A program made the position numbers and the translations under genes. From the NCBI RefSeq assembly GCF_039871655.1, contig NZ_JBDPLZ010000010.1:1-64000 (forward strand): DNA of 64,000 bases, given 5' to 3'. The stretch comes from Actinocorallia sp039871655. Lineage in GTDB: Bacteria; Actinomycetota; Actinomycetes; Streptosporangiales; Streptosporangiaceae. Within the stretch, counting starts at the first letter, position 1. Every line of letters begins with the position of its first letter. This document shows positions 51,729-60,994 of this stretch, piece after piece. Under the pieces are notes generated by a model. That model was not told the origin of the DNA and searched no databases. It was given only the letters and a program-made list of their open reading frames with translations.

Positions 51729-52013
51729 GACGCCCCAGGCCCGGACCTCGGATCGAAGCAGTCGGCCAAGGCCCCCCGAAGGTCTCGCGGAAATGACCGA
51801 TTCCGTTTCTGCGAAGCACCGCGGTGTTCCGTGACGCGCCATCCATCTGGCCGAGGAGCGCACGGCTTCGTGCGGGGGCACTCGCCGGAGGTAACCGAAT
51901 GGCGTTCTGTTAACTTCACCCAGAGGCGCGAGCGGTTCCTCACCCCCGGGAGTGGAAGCGCCAGTGCTCGGCGACCAGGCTGTTCCGATGAGTTGATCAT
52001 CAGGAGACTTGCT

Positions 52014-52772
52014 ATGACGAACCTCGTGAGCCGGACGGATCGTCAGGGGTGGACCCTGCTGACCTTGAACCGGCCCGACAAGCTCAACGCGCTGACCGTG
52101 GAGATGTTCGGGGAGCTGCGCCGCCATGTGGTCGAGCTGCGTGACGACGACAGCGTCGGATGCGTGGTGCTCCGGGGAGCCGGCAGGTGCTTCTCGGCCG
52201 GTCACGACCTGTCCTCCATCGCCGAGGGCGAGGAGGTGCCCTCACCCGGCTGGCACAGCGAGACCCTCCGGATGCTGGAGAGGCTGCCCAAGCCCGTGAT
52301 CGCCGCCGTGCACGGGCACTGCTACACCGGAGCCCTGGAGGTCGCGCTCGCCGCCGATCTCATCATCGCGGCCGACAACGCGCGCTTCGGCGACACGCAC
52401 GCCAAGTGGGCGCTGACCCCCGTGTGGGGGATGAGCCAGCGCCTGCCCCGCCGGGTGGGCGTCGCGACCGCCAAGCGACTCATGTTCACCGCCGAGACGA
52501 TCGACGCCGACGAGGCGGTGCGCATCGGCCTCGCCGAGTACACCGTGCCGTACGAGCGCTTCGACGCCGAGATCGAGGCGCTCGCCGGACGGATCACGGC
52601 GAACTCGCCGTTCTCCCACACGGCCGTCAAGCGCCTGCTCGAGGCGACCGACGGCCGCCCGCTCGACGCCGGCCTGCAGTGGGAGGTCGCCGAGAGCGAG
52701 GGGTTCGGCCCTGACATGCACGAGCGGATCGCCGCCTTCACCGGCCGGTCCCAGAGAGGAGCGACGCGCTGA
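52014..52772 (+). CDS. Enoyl-CoA hydratase/isomerase family protein
   Basis: The ATG at 52014, preceded by CAGGAG, gives 252 residues with the crotonase pattern NRPDKLNALT, RCFSAGHDL (oxyanion hole), HGHCYTGALEVALAADLI and FGDTHAKWAL. It hydrates or isomerises an enoyl-CoA in beta-oxidation-like catabolism. Its stop overlaps the next start by one base, placing it in an operon with two acyl-CoA dehydrogenases. Confidence 0.93.
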   Translation: MTNLVSRTDRQGWTLLTLNRPDKLNALTVEMFGELRRHVVELRDDDSVGCVVLRGAGRCFSAGHDLSSIAEGEEVPSPGWHSETLRMLERLPKPVIAAVHGHCYTGALEVALAADLIIAADNARFGDTHAKWALTPVWGMSQRLPRRVGVATAKRLMFTAETIDADEAVRIGLAEYTVPYERFDAEIEALAGRITANSPFSHTAVKRLLEATDGRPLDAGLQWEVAESEGFGPDMHERIAAFTGRSQRGATR

Positions 52773-53980
52773 TGAACATCGAACCGAATCCGGAGCTCGA
52801 GGCCTTTCGCAGGGAGGTCGCGGAGTTCCTCGACACGGCGCCGACGGACGCCATTCGAGAGGCGGGGCGCAAGACGACGAGCGTCTTCGCCCCCTTCGAG
52901 GAGACCATCGCCTGGCAGAAGATCCTCAACGACCGGGGCTGGGCCGCGCCGGAGTGGCCGGTGGAGTACGGCGGCACCGGCTGGTCGGAGCAGGAGCGCT
53001 TCGTCTTCGCCGAGGAGTACAGCAAGCGGAACCTGCCGCCGCTGCTGCCCAACTGCCTCAAGATGATCGGGCCGCTGATCATCGACCTGGGCACCGAGGA
53101 GCAGAAGGCGAAGTACCTGCCGAGGATGCTGTCCGGTGAGGACTACTGGACGCAGGGCTACTCCGAGCCGGAAGCCGGCTCGGACCTGGCGTCGCTCAAC
53201 TGCACCGCGGCGGCCGACGGCGACGACTACATCATCAACGGCAGCAAGACCTGGACGACGCTCGCCCACCACTCGAACCGGATGTTCATGCTGGTCCGCA
53301 CCAGCAGCGAAGGCAAGAAGCAGCAGGGCATCACCTTCCTGCTCCTGGACCGCGTCGACTACCCCGGCATGGAGATCCGGCCCATCGTCGGCCTCGACGG
53401 CTTCCCCGAGCAGTGCGAGGTGTTCTTCGACGACGTCCGCGTCCCGCAGTCGGGCCGCGTCGGAGCCGAGAACGAAGGCTGGACCGTCGCCAAGCACCTG
53501 CTCAAGTACGAGCGCGGCGGCTCGTCGCAGGCCCCGTGGCTCTACCGCTTCCTCCGGATGCTCCGCGAGGCGGCCGCGACGCGCCCCTCGCCGTTCGGCG
53601 GCGCCCTCGCCGAGGACCCGGTGTTCCAGCGGGAGCTCGGCGAACTGGAGGCGGACGTCGCGTCCATGGAGGCTGTGGAGAAGCTCGCGATGAGCGGGCA
53701 TCCCATCGCCGACGACCCGGCCTTTCCGTCGTTCAACAAGACCGTCAACACCGAGCTGATCCAGCGGCTGACCTCCCTGATGACGCGGGTGAGCGGCCTC
53801 GAGGGACTCTCGCTCCAGCTCCAGGCCCTGACGGTCGGGAGCGGGACGGAGCCGCTGGGCGACGGCTTCGACCTGATCGCCATGCCGTACTACCTCAACA
53901 GCCGGGCGGCCTCGATCTACGCGGGCACCAACGAGGTGCAGCGCGATCTGATCGCACGTTCCCTCATGATGAGCCGCTGA
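52772..53980 (+). CDS. Acyl-CoA dehydrogenase, subunit A of a probable pair
   Basis: The 402-residue protein has the family's TQGYSEPEAGSDLASL (flavin and substrate binding), NGSKTWTTLAHHSN and the C-terminal YAGTNEVQRDLIARSLM. It overlaps the enoyl-CoA hydratase stop by a base and is followed 16 bases later by a second dehydrogenase gene. Adjacent pairs of this kind in actinomycete steroid catabolism form alpha2beta2 heterotetramers, so the two probably work as one enzyme. Confidence 0.93.
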   Translation: MNIEPNPELEAFRREVAEFLDTAPTDAIREAGRKTTSVFAPFEETIAWQKILNDRGWAAPEWPVEYGGTGWSEQERFVFAEEYSKRNLPPLLPNCLKMIGPLIIDLGTEEQKAKYLPRMLSGEDYWTQGYSEPEAGSDLASLNCTAAADGDDYIINGSKTWTTLAHHSNRMFMLVRTSSEGKKQQGITFLLLDRVDYPGMEIRPIVGLDGFPEQCEVFFDDVRVPQSGRVGAENEGWTVAKHLLKYERGGSSQAPWLYRFLRMLREAAATRPSPFGGALAEDPVFQRELGELEADVASMEAVEKLAMSGHPIADDPAFPSFNKTVNTELIQRLTSLMTRVSGLEGLSLQLQALTVGSGTEPLGDGFDLIAMPYYLNSRAASIYAGTNEVQRDLIARSLMMSR

Positions 53981-53996
53981 GCGCAGGAGAGCGACG

Positions 53997-55118
53997 ATGG
54001 ACTTCACCTTCACCGACGAGCAGACGATGCTGCGCGAGAGCGTCGGCCGTTATCTCGCGAAGAACTACACCTTCGAGGACCGCCAGGCGATCGTAGGATC
54101 CGACCGCCCCTTCTCGACCGAGGCGTGGCGGGCCTTCGCCGACTTCGGGCTGCTCGCCCTGCCGTTCCCCGAGGACCTCGACGGCCTCGGCGGTTCGGTC
54201 GTCGACCTCGTCGCGGTCGGCGAGCTGTTCGGCGAGCACCTGGTGGTCGAGCCCTACCTGTCCTCGATCCTGCTGGCAGGGCGGGCGCTGGCGGAGTTCG
54301 GCGAGCGCCCGCGGGCCGAGCACTGGCTCGGACGGCTCATGGCCGGCGAGGCGCTCGCCGCGTTCGCCCACGAGGAGGGCGCCGGCACGGCCGACCCCGC
54401 GCTGGTGTCGGCGCGGTGCACCCCGACGGGCGGCGGGTACCGCCTGGACGGCGAGAAGCGGCTGGTGCTCGGTGGCGCGAACACCGACGTCCTGGTCGTC
54501 ACCGCGCGCGTCGAGGGAGAACCCGGCGGACGGGAGGGACTGGCGCTGCTGGTCGTCGAACCCGGAGCACCCGGCGTGCGGATCACCCCCTTCACGACGC
54601 TGGACGGCAGGAGCGCCGCCCACATCGTCTTCGACGCCGTCGAGCTCTCCTCGGACGACTGCCTGACGACCGACGCCCACCAGGCGATCACCAGGACCCT
54701 GGACGACGCGATCATCGCCCTGTCCGCCGAGGCGGTCGGGGCGATGGGGGTTCTGCTGCGCCAGACCGCCGAGTACGCCGTCACCCGCCGGCAGTTCGGC
54801 GTCCCGATCGGGACCTTCCAGACCGTCGCCCACCGGCTGGCCGACATGAAGATCGCTTTCACGAAGGCCCGCGCGACCCTCCTGTACACGGCCGCGCTCG
54901 CCGAGGCGGGCCGGGCCGGCCGGCGTGAGGTGTCCGTCCTCAAGGCGCAGGTCGGCCGACTCGGCCGTACCCTCGCCGAAGCCGCCGTGCAGACCCACGG
55001 CGGCATCGGCATGACCGACGAACTCCCCATCGGCCACTACATGAAGCGCCTCCTCGCCATCGACGCCATGTTCGGCGACAGCGGCTACCACTACCGCGTG
55101 GTGGGAGCCGGCGCCTAA
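53997..55118 (+). CDS. Acyl-CoA dehydrogenase, subunit B of a probable pair
   Basis: The 373-residue protein is shorter and more divergent than its neighbour: the region normally reading SEPxAGSD is AFAHEEGAG, while QTHGGIGMTDELPIGHYMKRL is kept. This is the usual look of the second subunit in heteromeric steroid-type acyl-CoA dehydrogenases. Ribosome site GCAGGAG lies upstream of the ATG, 16 bases after the first subunit's stop. Confidence 0.92.
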   Translation: MDFTFTDEQTMLRESVGRYLAKNYTFEDRQAIVGSDRPFSTEAWRAFADFGLLALPFPEDLDGLGGSVVDLVAVGELFGEHLVVEPYLSSILLAGRALAEFGERPRAEHWLGRLMAGEALAAFAHEEGAGTADPALVSARCTPTGGGYRLDGEKRLVLGGANTDVLVVTARVEGEPGGREGLALLVVEPGAPGVRITPFTTLDGRSAAHIVFDAVELSSDDCLTTDAHQAITRTLDDAIIALSAEAVGAMGVLLRQTAEYAVTRRQFGVPIGTFQTVAHRLADMKIAFTKARATLLYTAALAEAGRAGRREVSVLKAQVGRLGRTLAEAAVQTHGGIGMTDELPIGHYMKRLLAIDAMFGDSGYHYRVVGAGA

Positions 55119-55273
55119 AGGACCGATGACATCTTGGGCTCTGGCCCGCCGCGTGAGCGGCGGGCCAGACCGCTTGGCGTGGTGATGGGTGAGTGGGCCG
55201 GGGAGGCTGACCGGTTTCCCCTTGCCTCCTGGACCGGGCGGCGGGTCTCATGCCCCGCCGTTCTCGTGCTCCT

Positions 55274-56374
55274 TCACGCGTTCCAGTCGGCCAGCACTGT
55301 GTTGGTGTCGGCGCCGGGCGGTCTAGGCGGGGTGGGGGTGCCGGGGGCGGTACGGGAGAAGCGCGGGGCCGGAGCGGCCTGCCACAGGCCGTCCAGGTGG
55401 ATGAGGGTGTTGCGGGCGGTCAGGTGGGGGTGCTCGGGCACCTCCTCCGGGGCCAGGACGGGGGTGACGCAGGCAGCGGTGTCGGCGAAGACCTTCGTCC
55501 AGTGGTCGCGCGGGCGAGTGAAGAAGGCGGCGGCGATGCGCTCGCGCAGGACGGGCCAGCCCGAGCGGTCGTTCTGGTCGGGCAGGTCGGTCGCGTCCAA
55601 GCCGAGACCGACGAGCAGGGCGCGGTAGAACTGGGGCTCGATCGCGCCGACGGCGACGTGGCGTCCGTCCTGGCAGGTGTAGGTGTCGTAGAAGGGGGCG
55701 CCGCCGTCCAGCAGGTTGGTGCCGCGCTCGCTCGACCAGGTGCCCTGGCCGAGCATCGTCCACATCATCTGCAGCAGCACGCTGGTGCCGTCGACCATGG
55801 CGGCGTCGACGACCTGGCCCTGGCCGGAGCGCTCCCGCTCCCACAGGGCGGCGAGGATCCCGGTCAGCAGGAACATCGAGCCGCCGCCGAAGTCACCGAC
55901 CAGGTTGAGCGGCGGAACCGGGCGCTCTCCCGAACGGCCGATGGCGTGCAGGGCTCCCGTCAAAGAGATGTAGTTGATGTCGTGCCCGGCGCGCCGGGCC
56001 ATCGGTCCGTCCTGGCCCCACCCGGTCATCCGTCCGTAGACCAGCCGTGGGTTGTGCCGGCGGCAGTCCTCGGGGCCGACGCCGAGGCGTTCGGCGACAC
56101 CGGGACGCAGCCCTTCCATGAGCACGTCGGCTTTGGCTGCCAGTCGCAGTACCAGGTCCCGGCCCTCGGGGGTCTTGAGGTCGGCCGCGACGGAGCGGCG
56201 CCCGCGCAGCAGATGGTCGGGGCCGCCTTCGGTGAGGTCGAGTGTTCCCTGCGGTCTTTCGACGCGTACGACGTCGGCGCCCAGGTCTGCCAGGATCATG
56301 GCCGCGTGCGGGCCGGGCCCGATACCGGCCAGTTCCACCACGCGCAGGCCCGTCAACGGTCCGGTCACGATCAT
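55274..56374 (-). CDS. Family III CoA-transferase/alpha-methylacyl-CoA racemase-like
   Basis: The 366-residue protein begins LTGLRVVELAGIGPGPHAAMILADLGADVVRVE and contains AGHDINYI and GNxxGDFGGGS-like NLVGDFGGGSMFL, all close to alpha-methylacyl-CoA racemases. These convert 2-methyl branched acyl-CoAs (as in steroid side chains or branched fatty acids) to the S form needed by acyl-CoA dehydrogenase. It is leftward, followed on the same strand by nothing close. A branched or isoprenoid acid substrate would fit the surrounding genes. Confidence 0.88.
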   Translation of the reverse strand: MIVTGPLTGLRVVELAGIGPGPHAAMILADLGADVVRVERPQGTLDLTEGGPDHLLRGRRSVAADLKTPEGRDLVLRLAAKADVLMEGLRPGVAERLGVGPEDCRRHNPRLVYGRMTGWGQDGPMARRAGHDINYISLTGALHAIGRSGERPVPPLNLVGDFGGGSMFLLTGILAALWERERSGQGQVVDAAMVDGTSVLLQMMWTMLGQGTWSSERGTNLLDGGAPFYDTYTCQDGRHVAVGAIEPQFYRALLVGLGLDATDLPDQNDRSGWPVLRERIAAAFFTRPRDHWTKVFADTAACVTPVLAPEEVPEHPHLTARNTLIHLDGLWQAAPAPRFSRTAPGTPTPPRPPGADTNTVLADWNA

Positions 56375-56409
56375 CCTCCTCGGGTGAGCCCGGCTGGCCG
56401 GGCCGTTTG

Positions 56410-56979
56410 TCAGCGGGTGAGGCCGGTCTGGGCGACGATCATGTCGGCCAGGGCGGCGTAGGCGGCCGCGTCGTCCAGGCCGGTGCTCGCCTTGATCTCG
56501 CCGCGGTGGACGGCCTCCATGATCAGGCCCGCCACGGCCCCCGCGAACGCGGCGTCCTGTCCGGGGGCGGCCTCCAGGACCAGCTGCCGGACGCGTGCCG
56601 CGGCGATGCTGGTGTTCTGGCGGTAGATCTCCCGGGCGGGCGCGAAGGCGGTCAGGTCGGCGAAGAACGCCGGGGAGGCGACCGCCAGCTCGGTGGAGAT
56701 CGCGCGCAGATAGGCCTCGATGCGCCCGCGGGGGTCGCTCTCCTGCTCGAGTCTGGCCTCGACGCGGGCGGTGGCGCGACGGAAGAACGCCCGCACCACC
56801 GTGACGATGATCTGCTCCTTGCTGCCGGCCACCGCGTACAGCGTCGTCTTCGAGCAGCGCAGGAGCGCCGCCAGGTCGGCCACGCCCAGCTCGGCGAATC
56901 CGCGGGCCAGAAAGAGCTCGATGAGCCGTTCGACCAGCTCCTCCCGCCGCCGTGACCTGGCTCTGGTGACCGTCTCCAT
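56410..56979 (-). CDS. TetR-family repressor
   Basis: The 189-residue protein has a TetR helix-turn-helix (LGVADLAALLRCSKTTLYAVAGSKEQI) and a helical ligand domain. It lies divergent from the acyl-CoA dehydrogenase gene at 57072. The 92-base gap contains the inverted repeat at 57011-57034. It probably regulates itself and the dehydrogenase/SDR pair in response to an acyl-CoA. Confidence 0.9.
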   Translation of the reverse strand: METVTRARSRRREELVERLIELFLARGFAELGVADLAALLRCSKTTLYAVAGSKEQIIVTVVRAFFRRATARVEARLEQESDPRGRIEAYLRAISTELAVASPAFFADLTAFAPAREIYRQNTSIAAARVRQLVLEAAPGQDAAFAGAVAGLIMEAVHRGEIKASTGLDDAAAYAALADMIVAQTGLTR

Positions 56980-57010
56980 GCCCGGGACGGTACCAGCCCC
57001 CGCCCTTTCG

Positions 57011-57034
57011 GTACCAGATCAGGTTCCCTGGTAC
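57011..57034. promoter_or_regulatory. Inverted-repeat operator candidate
   Basis: GTACCAG (57011-57017) and CTGGTAC (57028-57034) are perfect inverted repeats 10 bases apart. A further half-site GGTACCAG lies at about 56989-56996. A CATAAT -10-like hexamer follows at 57036-57041, so a repressor bound here would cover the rightward promoter. Confidence 0.75.
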
Positions 57035-57071
57035 TCATAATGGTATCGTCCGAGTGACGAAAGGAGCACCG

Positions 57072-58214
57072 ATGCCCGCCACCCGCCTGCTGCCCGGCTC
57101 TGAGGCCGAGGATCTGTTGAAGCTGACCCGCGAGCTGTGCGAGAAGGAGCTGCTCCCCCGGGCCGCCCGGGCGGAGCGGGAGGAGTCCTTCCCCCGCGAG
57201 GTCTTCACCCTGCTGGGCCGGGCCGGGCTGCTGTCCCTGCCCTACCCCGAGGAGTTCGGAGGCGGCGGCCAGCCGTATGAGATCTACCTGCAGGTGCTGG
57301 AGGAGATCGGCTCCGCCTGGGCCAGCGTCGGAGTGGGCGTCAGCGTGCACGCGCTGTCCTGCTTCCCGCTGTTCGCCTTCGGCACCGACGCCCAGCGCCG
57401 GCGATGGCTGCCCGGCATGCTCTCGGGCGAGCAGCTCGGCGCCTACTGCCTGTCAGAAGCCCACGCCGGATCCGACCCCGCCGCCATGCGCGCTCGGGCC
57501 GTCCGCGACGGCGACTCCTACGTGCTCAATGGCGCAAAGGCCTGGACCACCCACGGCGGCCGAGCCGACTTCTACACCGTCATGGCCCGCACCAGCGACG
57601 ACGGCAGTCGCGGCATCTCCTGCTTCTACGTGCCCGCCGACACCCCCGGCCTGGAGTTCGACAAGCCCGAGGAGAAGATGGGCCTCACCGGGTCCACCAC
57701 CGCCACCGTCCGCCTCGAGAACGTCCGGATCCCCGCCGACCACCTCATCGGCGCCGAGGGCCAGGGCCTGGCCATCGCCCTGGCCGGCCTGGACGCCGGA
57801 CGCCTGGGCATCGCCGCCGTGGCCACCGGCCTGGCCCAGTCCGCCCTGGACCACGCCGTGGCCTACGCCAAGGAGCGCGAGGCCTTCGGCAAGGCGATCA
57901 TCGACCACCAGGGCCTGGGTTTCCTGCTCGCCGACATGGCCGTCGCCGTGGACACCGCCCGCGCCGCCTACCTGTCCGCCGCCCGGTTCAAGGACGCCGG
58001 ACGCCCCTACGGGCGCGAGGCGTCCGTGGCCAAACTGGTGGCCACCGACAACGCCATGAAGGTCACCACCGACGCCGTCCAGGTCCTCGGCGGCGCCGGC
58101 TACACCCGCGACTTCCCCGTCGAGCGCTTCATGCGCGAGGCCAAGGTCATGCAGATCTTCGAGGGCACCAACCAGATCCAGCGCCTGGTCATCTCCCGCC
58201 ACCTGGCGCGGTGA
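57072..58214 (+). CDS. Acyl-CoA dehydrogenase
   Basis: The ATG at 57072 with AGGAG five bases upstream gives 380 residues (a GTG at 57054 is in frame but lacks a ribosome site). YCLSEAHAGSDP, NGAKAWTTHGG and the C-terminal FEGTNQIQR, whose Glu is the usual catalytic base, show a complete homotetrameric-type enzyme. It oxidises an acyl-CoA at C2-C3. It is followed after 25 bases by an SDR. Confidence 0.94.
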   Translation: MPATRLLPGSEAEDLLKLTRELCEKELLPRAARAEREESFPREVFTLLGRAGLLSLPYPEEFGGGGQPYEIYLQVLEEIGSAWASVGVGVSVHALSCFPLFAFGTDAQRRRWLPGMLSGEQLGAYCLSEAHAGSDPAAMRARAVRDGDSYVLNGAKAWTTHGGRADFYTVMARTSDDGSRGISCFYVPADTPGLEFDKPEEKMGLTGSTTATVRLENVRIPADHLIGAEGQGLAIALAGLDAGRLGIAAVATGLAQSALDHAVAYAKEREAFGKAIIDHQGLGFLLADMAVAVDTARAAYLSAARFKDAGRPYGREASVAKLVATDNAMKVTTDAVQVLGGAGYTRDFPVERFMREAKVMQIFEGTNQIQRLVISRHLAR

Positions 58215-58239
58215 CCTGGTACGAGACTTCAGGAGAGAC

Positions 58240-58995
58240 ATGGAAATTCGTGATACCGCGGCGATCGTGACCGGGGCCGCCTCGGGGCTCGGCGCCGCGA
58301 CGGCCGCGCGGCTGGCACGGGCGGGGGCGCGTGTCTTCGGGCTCGACCTGCCCTCGGCGTTGAAGGACGCGCCCGAGGTGGACGGCGTCACCTATGCGCC
58401 CGCCGATGTGACCGATGCCGATCAGGTCGGTGCGGCGGTGGCGGCGGCCTCGGAGTCGGGTCCTCTCCGGGCGGTGGTGAACTGCGCGGGGATCGCGCCG
58501 TCCGCGCGCATCCTGGGGCGTGGGGGGACCCATGACCTGGGGCTGTTCTCGACGGTCGTCAAGGTGAACCTCATCGGTACCTTCACGGTGATGTCCCTGG
58601 CGGCGGAGCGCATCGCCCGCACCGAGCCCGACGAGCAGGGGCAGCGCGGCGTGGTCGTCAACACCGCTTCGGTGGCCGCCTACGAAGGGCAGATCGGCCA
58701 GGCGGCCTATGCGTCCTCCAAGGGAGGCGTGGTCTCCCTGACGCTTCCGGCGGCGCGCGATCTCGCCCAGTACGGGATCCGGGTGAACACCATCGCTCCG
58801 GGCATCGTCGAGACGCCCATGCTGGCGACGATCAGCGAGGAGTACCGTGCCCGCCTGGCCGAAGGAGTGCCGTTCCCCCAGCGGTTGTGCCGCCCTGAGG
58901 AGTACGCTCGGCTGGTCGAGATGATCATCAGTCACGACTACCTGAACGGCGAGACCATCCGCATGGACGGTGCGCTGCGGATGGCGCCGCGCTGA
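58240..58995 (+). CDS. Short-chain dehydrogenase/reductase (3-hydroxyacyl-CoA dehydrogenase-like)
   Basis: The 251-residue SDR has TGAASGLGAAT, NCAGIAPS, NTASVAAYEGQIGQAAYASSKGG with the catalytic Ser-Tyr-Lys, and an N-terminus close to 17-beta-HSD type 10-like 3-hydroxyacyl-CoA dehydrogenases. It would follow the acyl-CoA dehydrogenase in a beta-oxidation-type sequence. GGAGAGAC precedes the ATG. It is in an operon with the upstream gene. Confidence 0.92.
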   Translation: MEIRDTAAIVTGAASGLGAATAARLARAGARVFGLDLPSALKDAPEVDGVTYAPADVTDADQVGAAVAAASESGPLRAVVNCAGIAPSARILGRGGTHDLGLFSTVVKVNLIGTFTVMSLAAERIARTEPDEQGQRGVVVNTASVAAYEGQIGQAAYASSKGGVVSLTLPAARDLAQYGIRVNTIAPGIVETPMLATISEEYRARLAEGVPFPQRLCRPEEYARLVEMIISHDYLNGETIRMDGALRMAPR

Positions 58996-59092
58996 GCGGT
59001 ACCAGGCGGGTCTTCTGTCTTGTGTCGTCCCCGAATCCAAGGCGCTTTGAGCGCCACGTGCGTCGCCTGACGCAAACGATCACTCGGAACGG

Positions 59093-59731
59093 GTGTTCCC
59101 TGGATCCGTGGGGGAGACCAGCGGGACCTTGGCGCTGTGCCAGAAGGCGCTGGAGCGGTGCCGTCGCGGTGGCTCCGACCTCGCGTCCGCGCTGGAGGCG
59201 CTGGAGCGCACACTTCCAAGTCCTCTCCCGTCGCACGGCCGCCGGAGCGACAATCTGCACTTGGCGACCAAGATCAGGCTGAACCGCGAGGCGATCACCG
59301 TCCTTGAGGAGATCTGCTTCGGTGAGCCTCCGGCCTCCGTGCTGGCGGTAGCGCTCCCCCTGCTCGGCAGGATCTCCGAGCAGGGGGAGCACCACCGGTT
59401 GTTCCTGGACCGGTTCGGACATCTCGACCCCGCTGTCCGTGCCGCTGCGGCCTTGGGCCTGGCCAGGCTGAATACCAGGGTTTGCCTGCCACCCGTCCAG
59501 GGCCCCATGCTGAACCTCCTGCGCGACCCGGCGGCCCACGTCCGAGCCTCGGTCGTCCGAGCCCTGTGGCTCCTGGACCGCACCGCCGCCCGCTCCGCCT
59601 CCTCCACACCGCTCACGCTCATCCTCATCGCCTCCCAGGACCCTGATCCCGAAGTCCGCAAGGCCGCGGCCGACGAGATCGAGCGCTACCGCAACCTGGG
59701 CAACCCTTGGGCCCGAACCCACGCCCCTTGA
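59093..59731 (+). CDS. HEAT-repeat-like hypothetical protein
   Basis: The 212-residue product is helical and contains HEAT-like units, for example DPAVRAAAALGLARL, DPAAHVRASVVRALWLL and DPDPEVRKAAADEIERY at 30-40-residue spacing in its C-terminal half. Such repeats bind other proteins; nothing points to a catalytic role. GTG at 59093 or 59108 are possible starts, neither with a strong ribosome site. It is not obviously tied to the catabolic genes. Confidence 0.65.
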   Translation: MFPGSVGETSGTLALCQKALERCRRGGSDLASALEALERTLPSPLPSHGRRSDNLHLATKIRLNREAITVLEEICFGEPPASVLAVALPLLGRISEQGEHHRLFLDRFGHLDPAVRAAAALGLARLNTRVCLPPVQGPMLNLLRDPAAHVRASVVRALWLLDRTAARSASSTPLTLILIASQDPDPEVRKAAADEIERYRNLGNPWARTHAP

Positions 59732-59906
59732 CCTCCCGTCCCTCCCGCAAGAGACCATGCCGTCCCTCAAGTCCCACTGAGAAAAAAACATCCAGAAGCT
59801 CCTGGTGGGACGAGCCGATTGTGATGATCAACCCGCCTACCAGGGGTTTGATCTGCTGCTCTCGTGCGGAACGTGGGATGGCGCGTCCCGACGTCGCGCG
59901 CCGGTG

Positions 59907-60992
59907 TCAGGCGACGAAGTCGTCCCAGTTCGTGGCGAGGTAGTCGAGGAAGGCCGGGCCGACGGACTCGCGGACGAAGTGTTCGCGCGGTTTGGGCTGC
60001 ATGAGGTGGAAGGCCGGGTCGGCCAGGGCGAGGGTCGGGAAGTCGTGGTGGAGGATGGCTCCGGCGCCGATGAGGACGAAGTCGGCGCCTTTGTCGAGGC
60101 ACCAGGCGGCGTCGGGGGCGGAGCCGATCTTGCCGGCCACGCCGAGGAGGGTGGCGCCGCGCGGCAGGTCGGTGAAGTGCTCGATGAGGAGGCGGTCGCG
60201 GTGGGCTTCCTCGTAGGTCTCCTTGAAGGCGTCCCACAGCGACATGTCGAGGTAGTCGAGCAGTTCGGAGACCAGGACGTCGGCGGCGAGGGCGCGGGCC
60301 TCGGCGAGGGGGATGCCGTTGCGTTCGGGGGTGAGCCGGAGCCCGACCTGGAAGTCCGATCCGGTCGCCGCTCGGATGCCGTGGAGGATCTCCCACAGCA
60401 TCCGCGTCCGGTTCTCGAAGGAACCGCCGTAGTGGTCGGCGCGGTCGTTGCGGGGGCTGAGGAACTGGCAGATGAGGTAGCCGTGCGCGCCGTGCACTTC
60501 GACGCCGTGGAATCCGGCGCGTTCGGCGCGCACGGCGGCGGCCGTGAAATCCTCGACGACCTGCTCGACCTCCGCGGTGGTGAGGGCTCGGGCGTTCTTG
60601 GCGGGGTCGTCCCATGGCGCGACTACGGGCACTCCGGACAGGCGGGCGTCGGCGCGGCGTCCGCCGTGGTGGAGTTGCAGTGTCGAGATGCTTCCGGCGT
60701 CGGTGATTCCGGCGGCGAGGCGGGTCAGGCCGGGAAGGAAGCGGTCGTCCCAGGCGGCGAGCTGGCCGGGGAAGGCCTGGCCGGCCCGTGCGACGTGCGC
60801 CGCGCAGGTCATGACCATCCCGAAGCCGCCTTGGGCGCGTCGGACGAGCCAGTGGTACTCGTCGTCGGAAAGAGAGCCGTCGGGGTGGCTCTGCAGGTTG
60901 GTCAGCGGCGCGACCGCGAAGCGGTTGGCCCAGGCGGGACCGTGGGCGAGGGGGAGCGGCGTGGTGAGCGCGGTCGTGGAGCGGGTTGTCAT
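59907..60992 (-). CDS. Old yellow enzyme-family NADH:flavin oxidoreductase
   Basis: The 361-residue protein is a TIM-barrel FMN enzyme with NRFAVAPLTN at the start, LQLHHGGRR, GVEVHGAHGYLICQFLSPRNDR and YGGSFENRTRM, all standard for the family. It reduces activated C=C bonds. In the leftward catabolic operon it may act on a 2-enoyl or cyclic enone intermediate. The stop is 85 bases from the HEAT-repeat frame's convergent end region. Confidence 0.92.
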   Translation of the reverse strand: MTTRSTTALTTPLPLAHGPAWANRFAVAPLTNLQSHPDGSLSDDEYHWLVRRAQGGFGMVMTCAAHVARAGQAFPGQLAAWDDRFLPGLTRLAAGITDAGSISTLQLHHGGRRADARLSGVPVVAPWDDPAKNARALTTAEVEQVVEDFTAAAVRAERAGFHGVEVHGAHGYLICQFLSPRNDRADHYGGSFENRTRMLWEILHGIRAATGSDFQVGLRLTPERNGIPLAEARALAADVLVSELLDYLDMSLWDAFKETYEEAHRDRLLIEHFTDLPRGATLLGVAGKIGSAPDAAWCLDKGADFVLIGAGAILHHDFPTLALADPAFHLMQPKPREHFVRESVGPAFLDYLATNWDDFVA

Positions 60993-60994
60993 GG

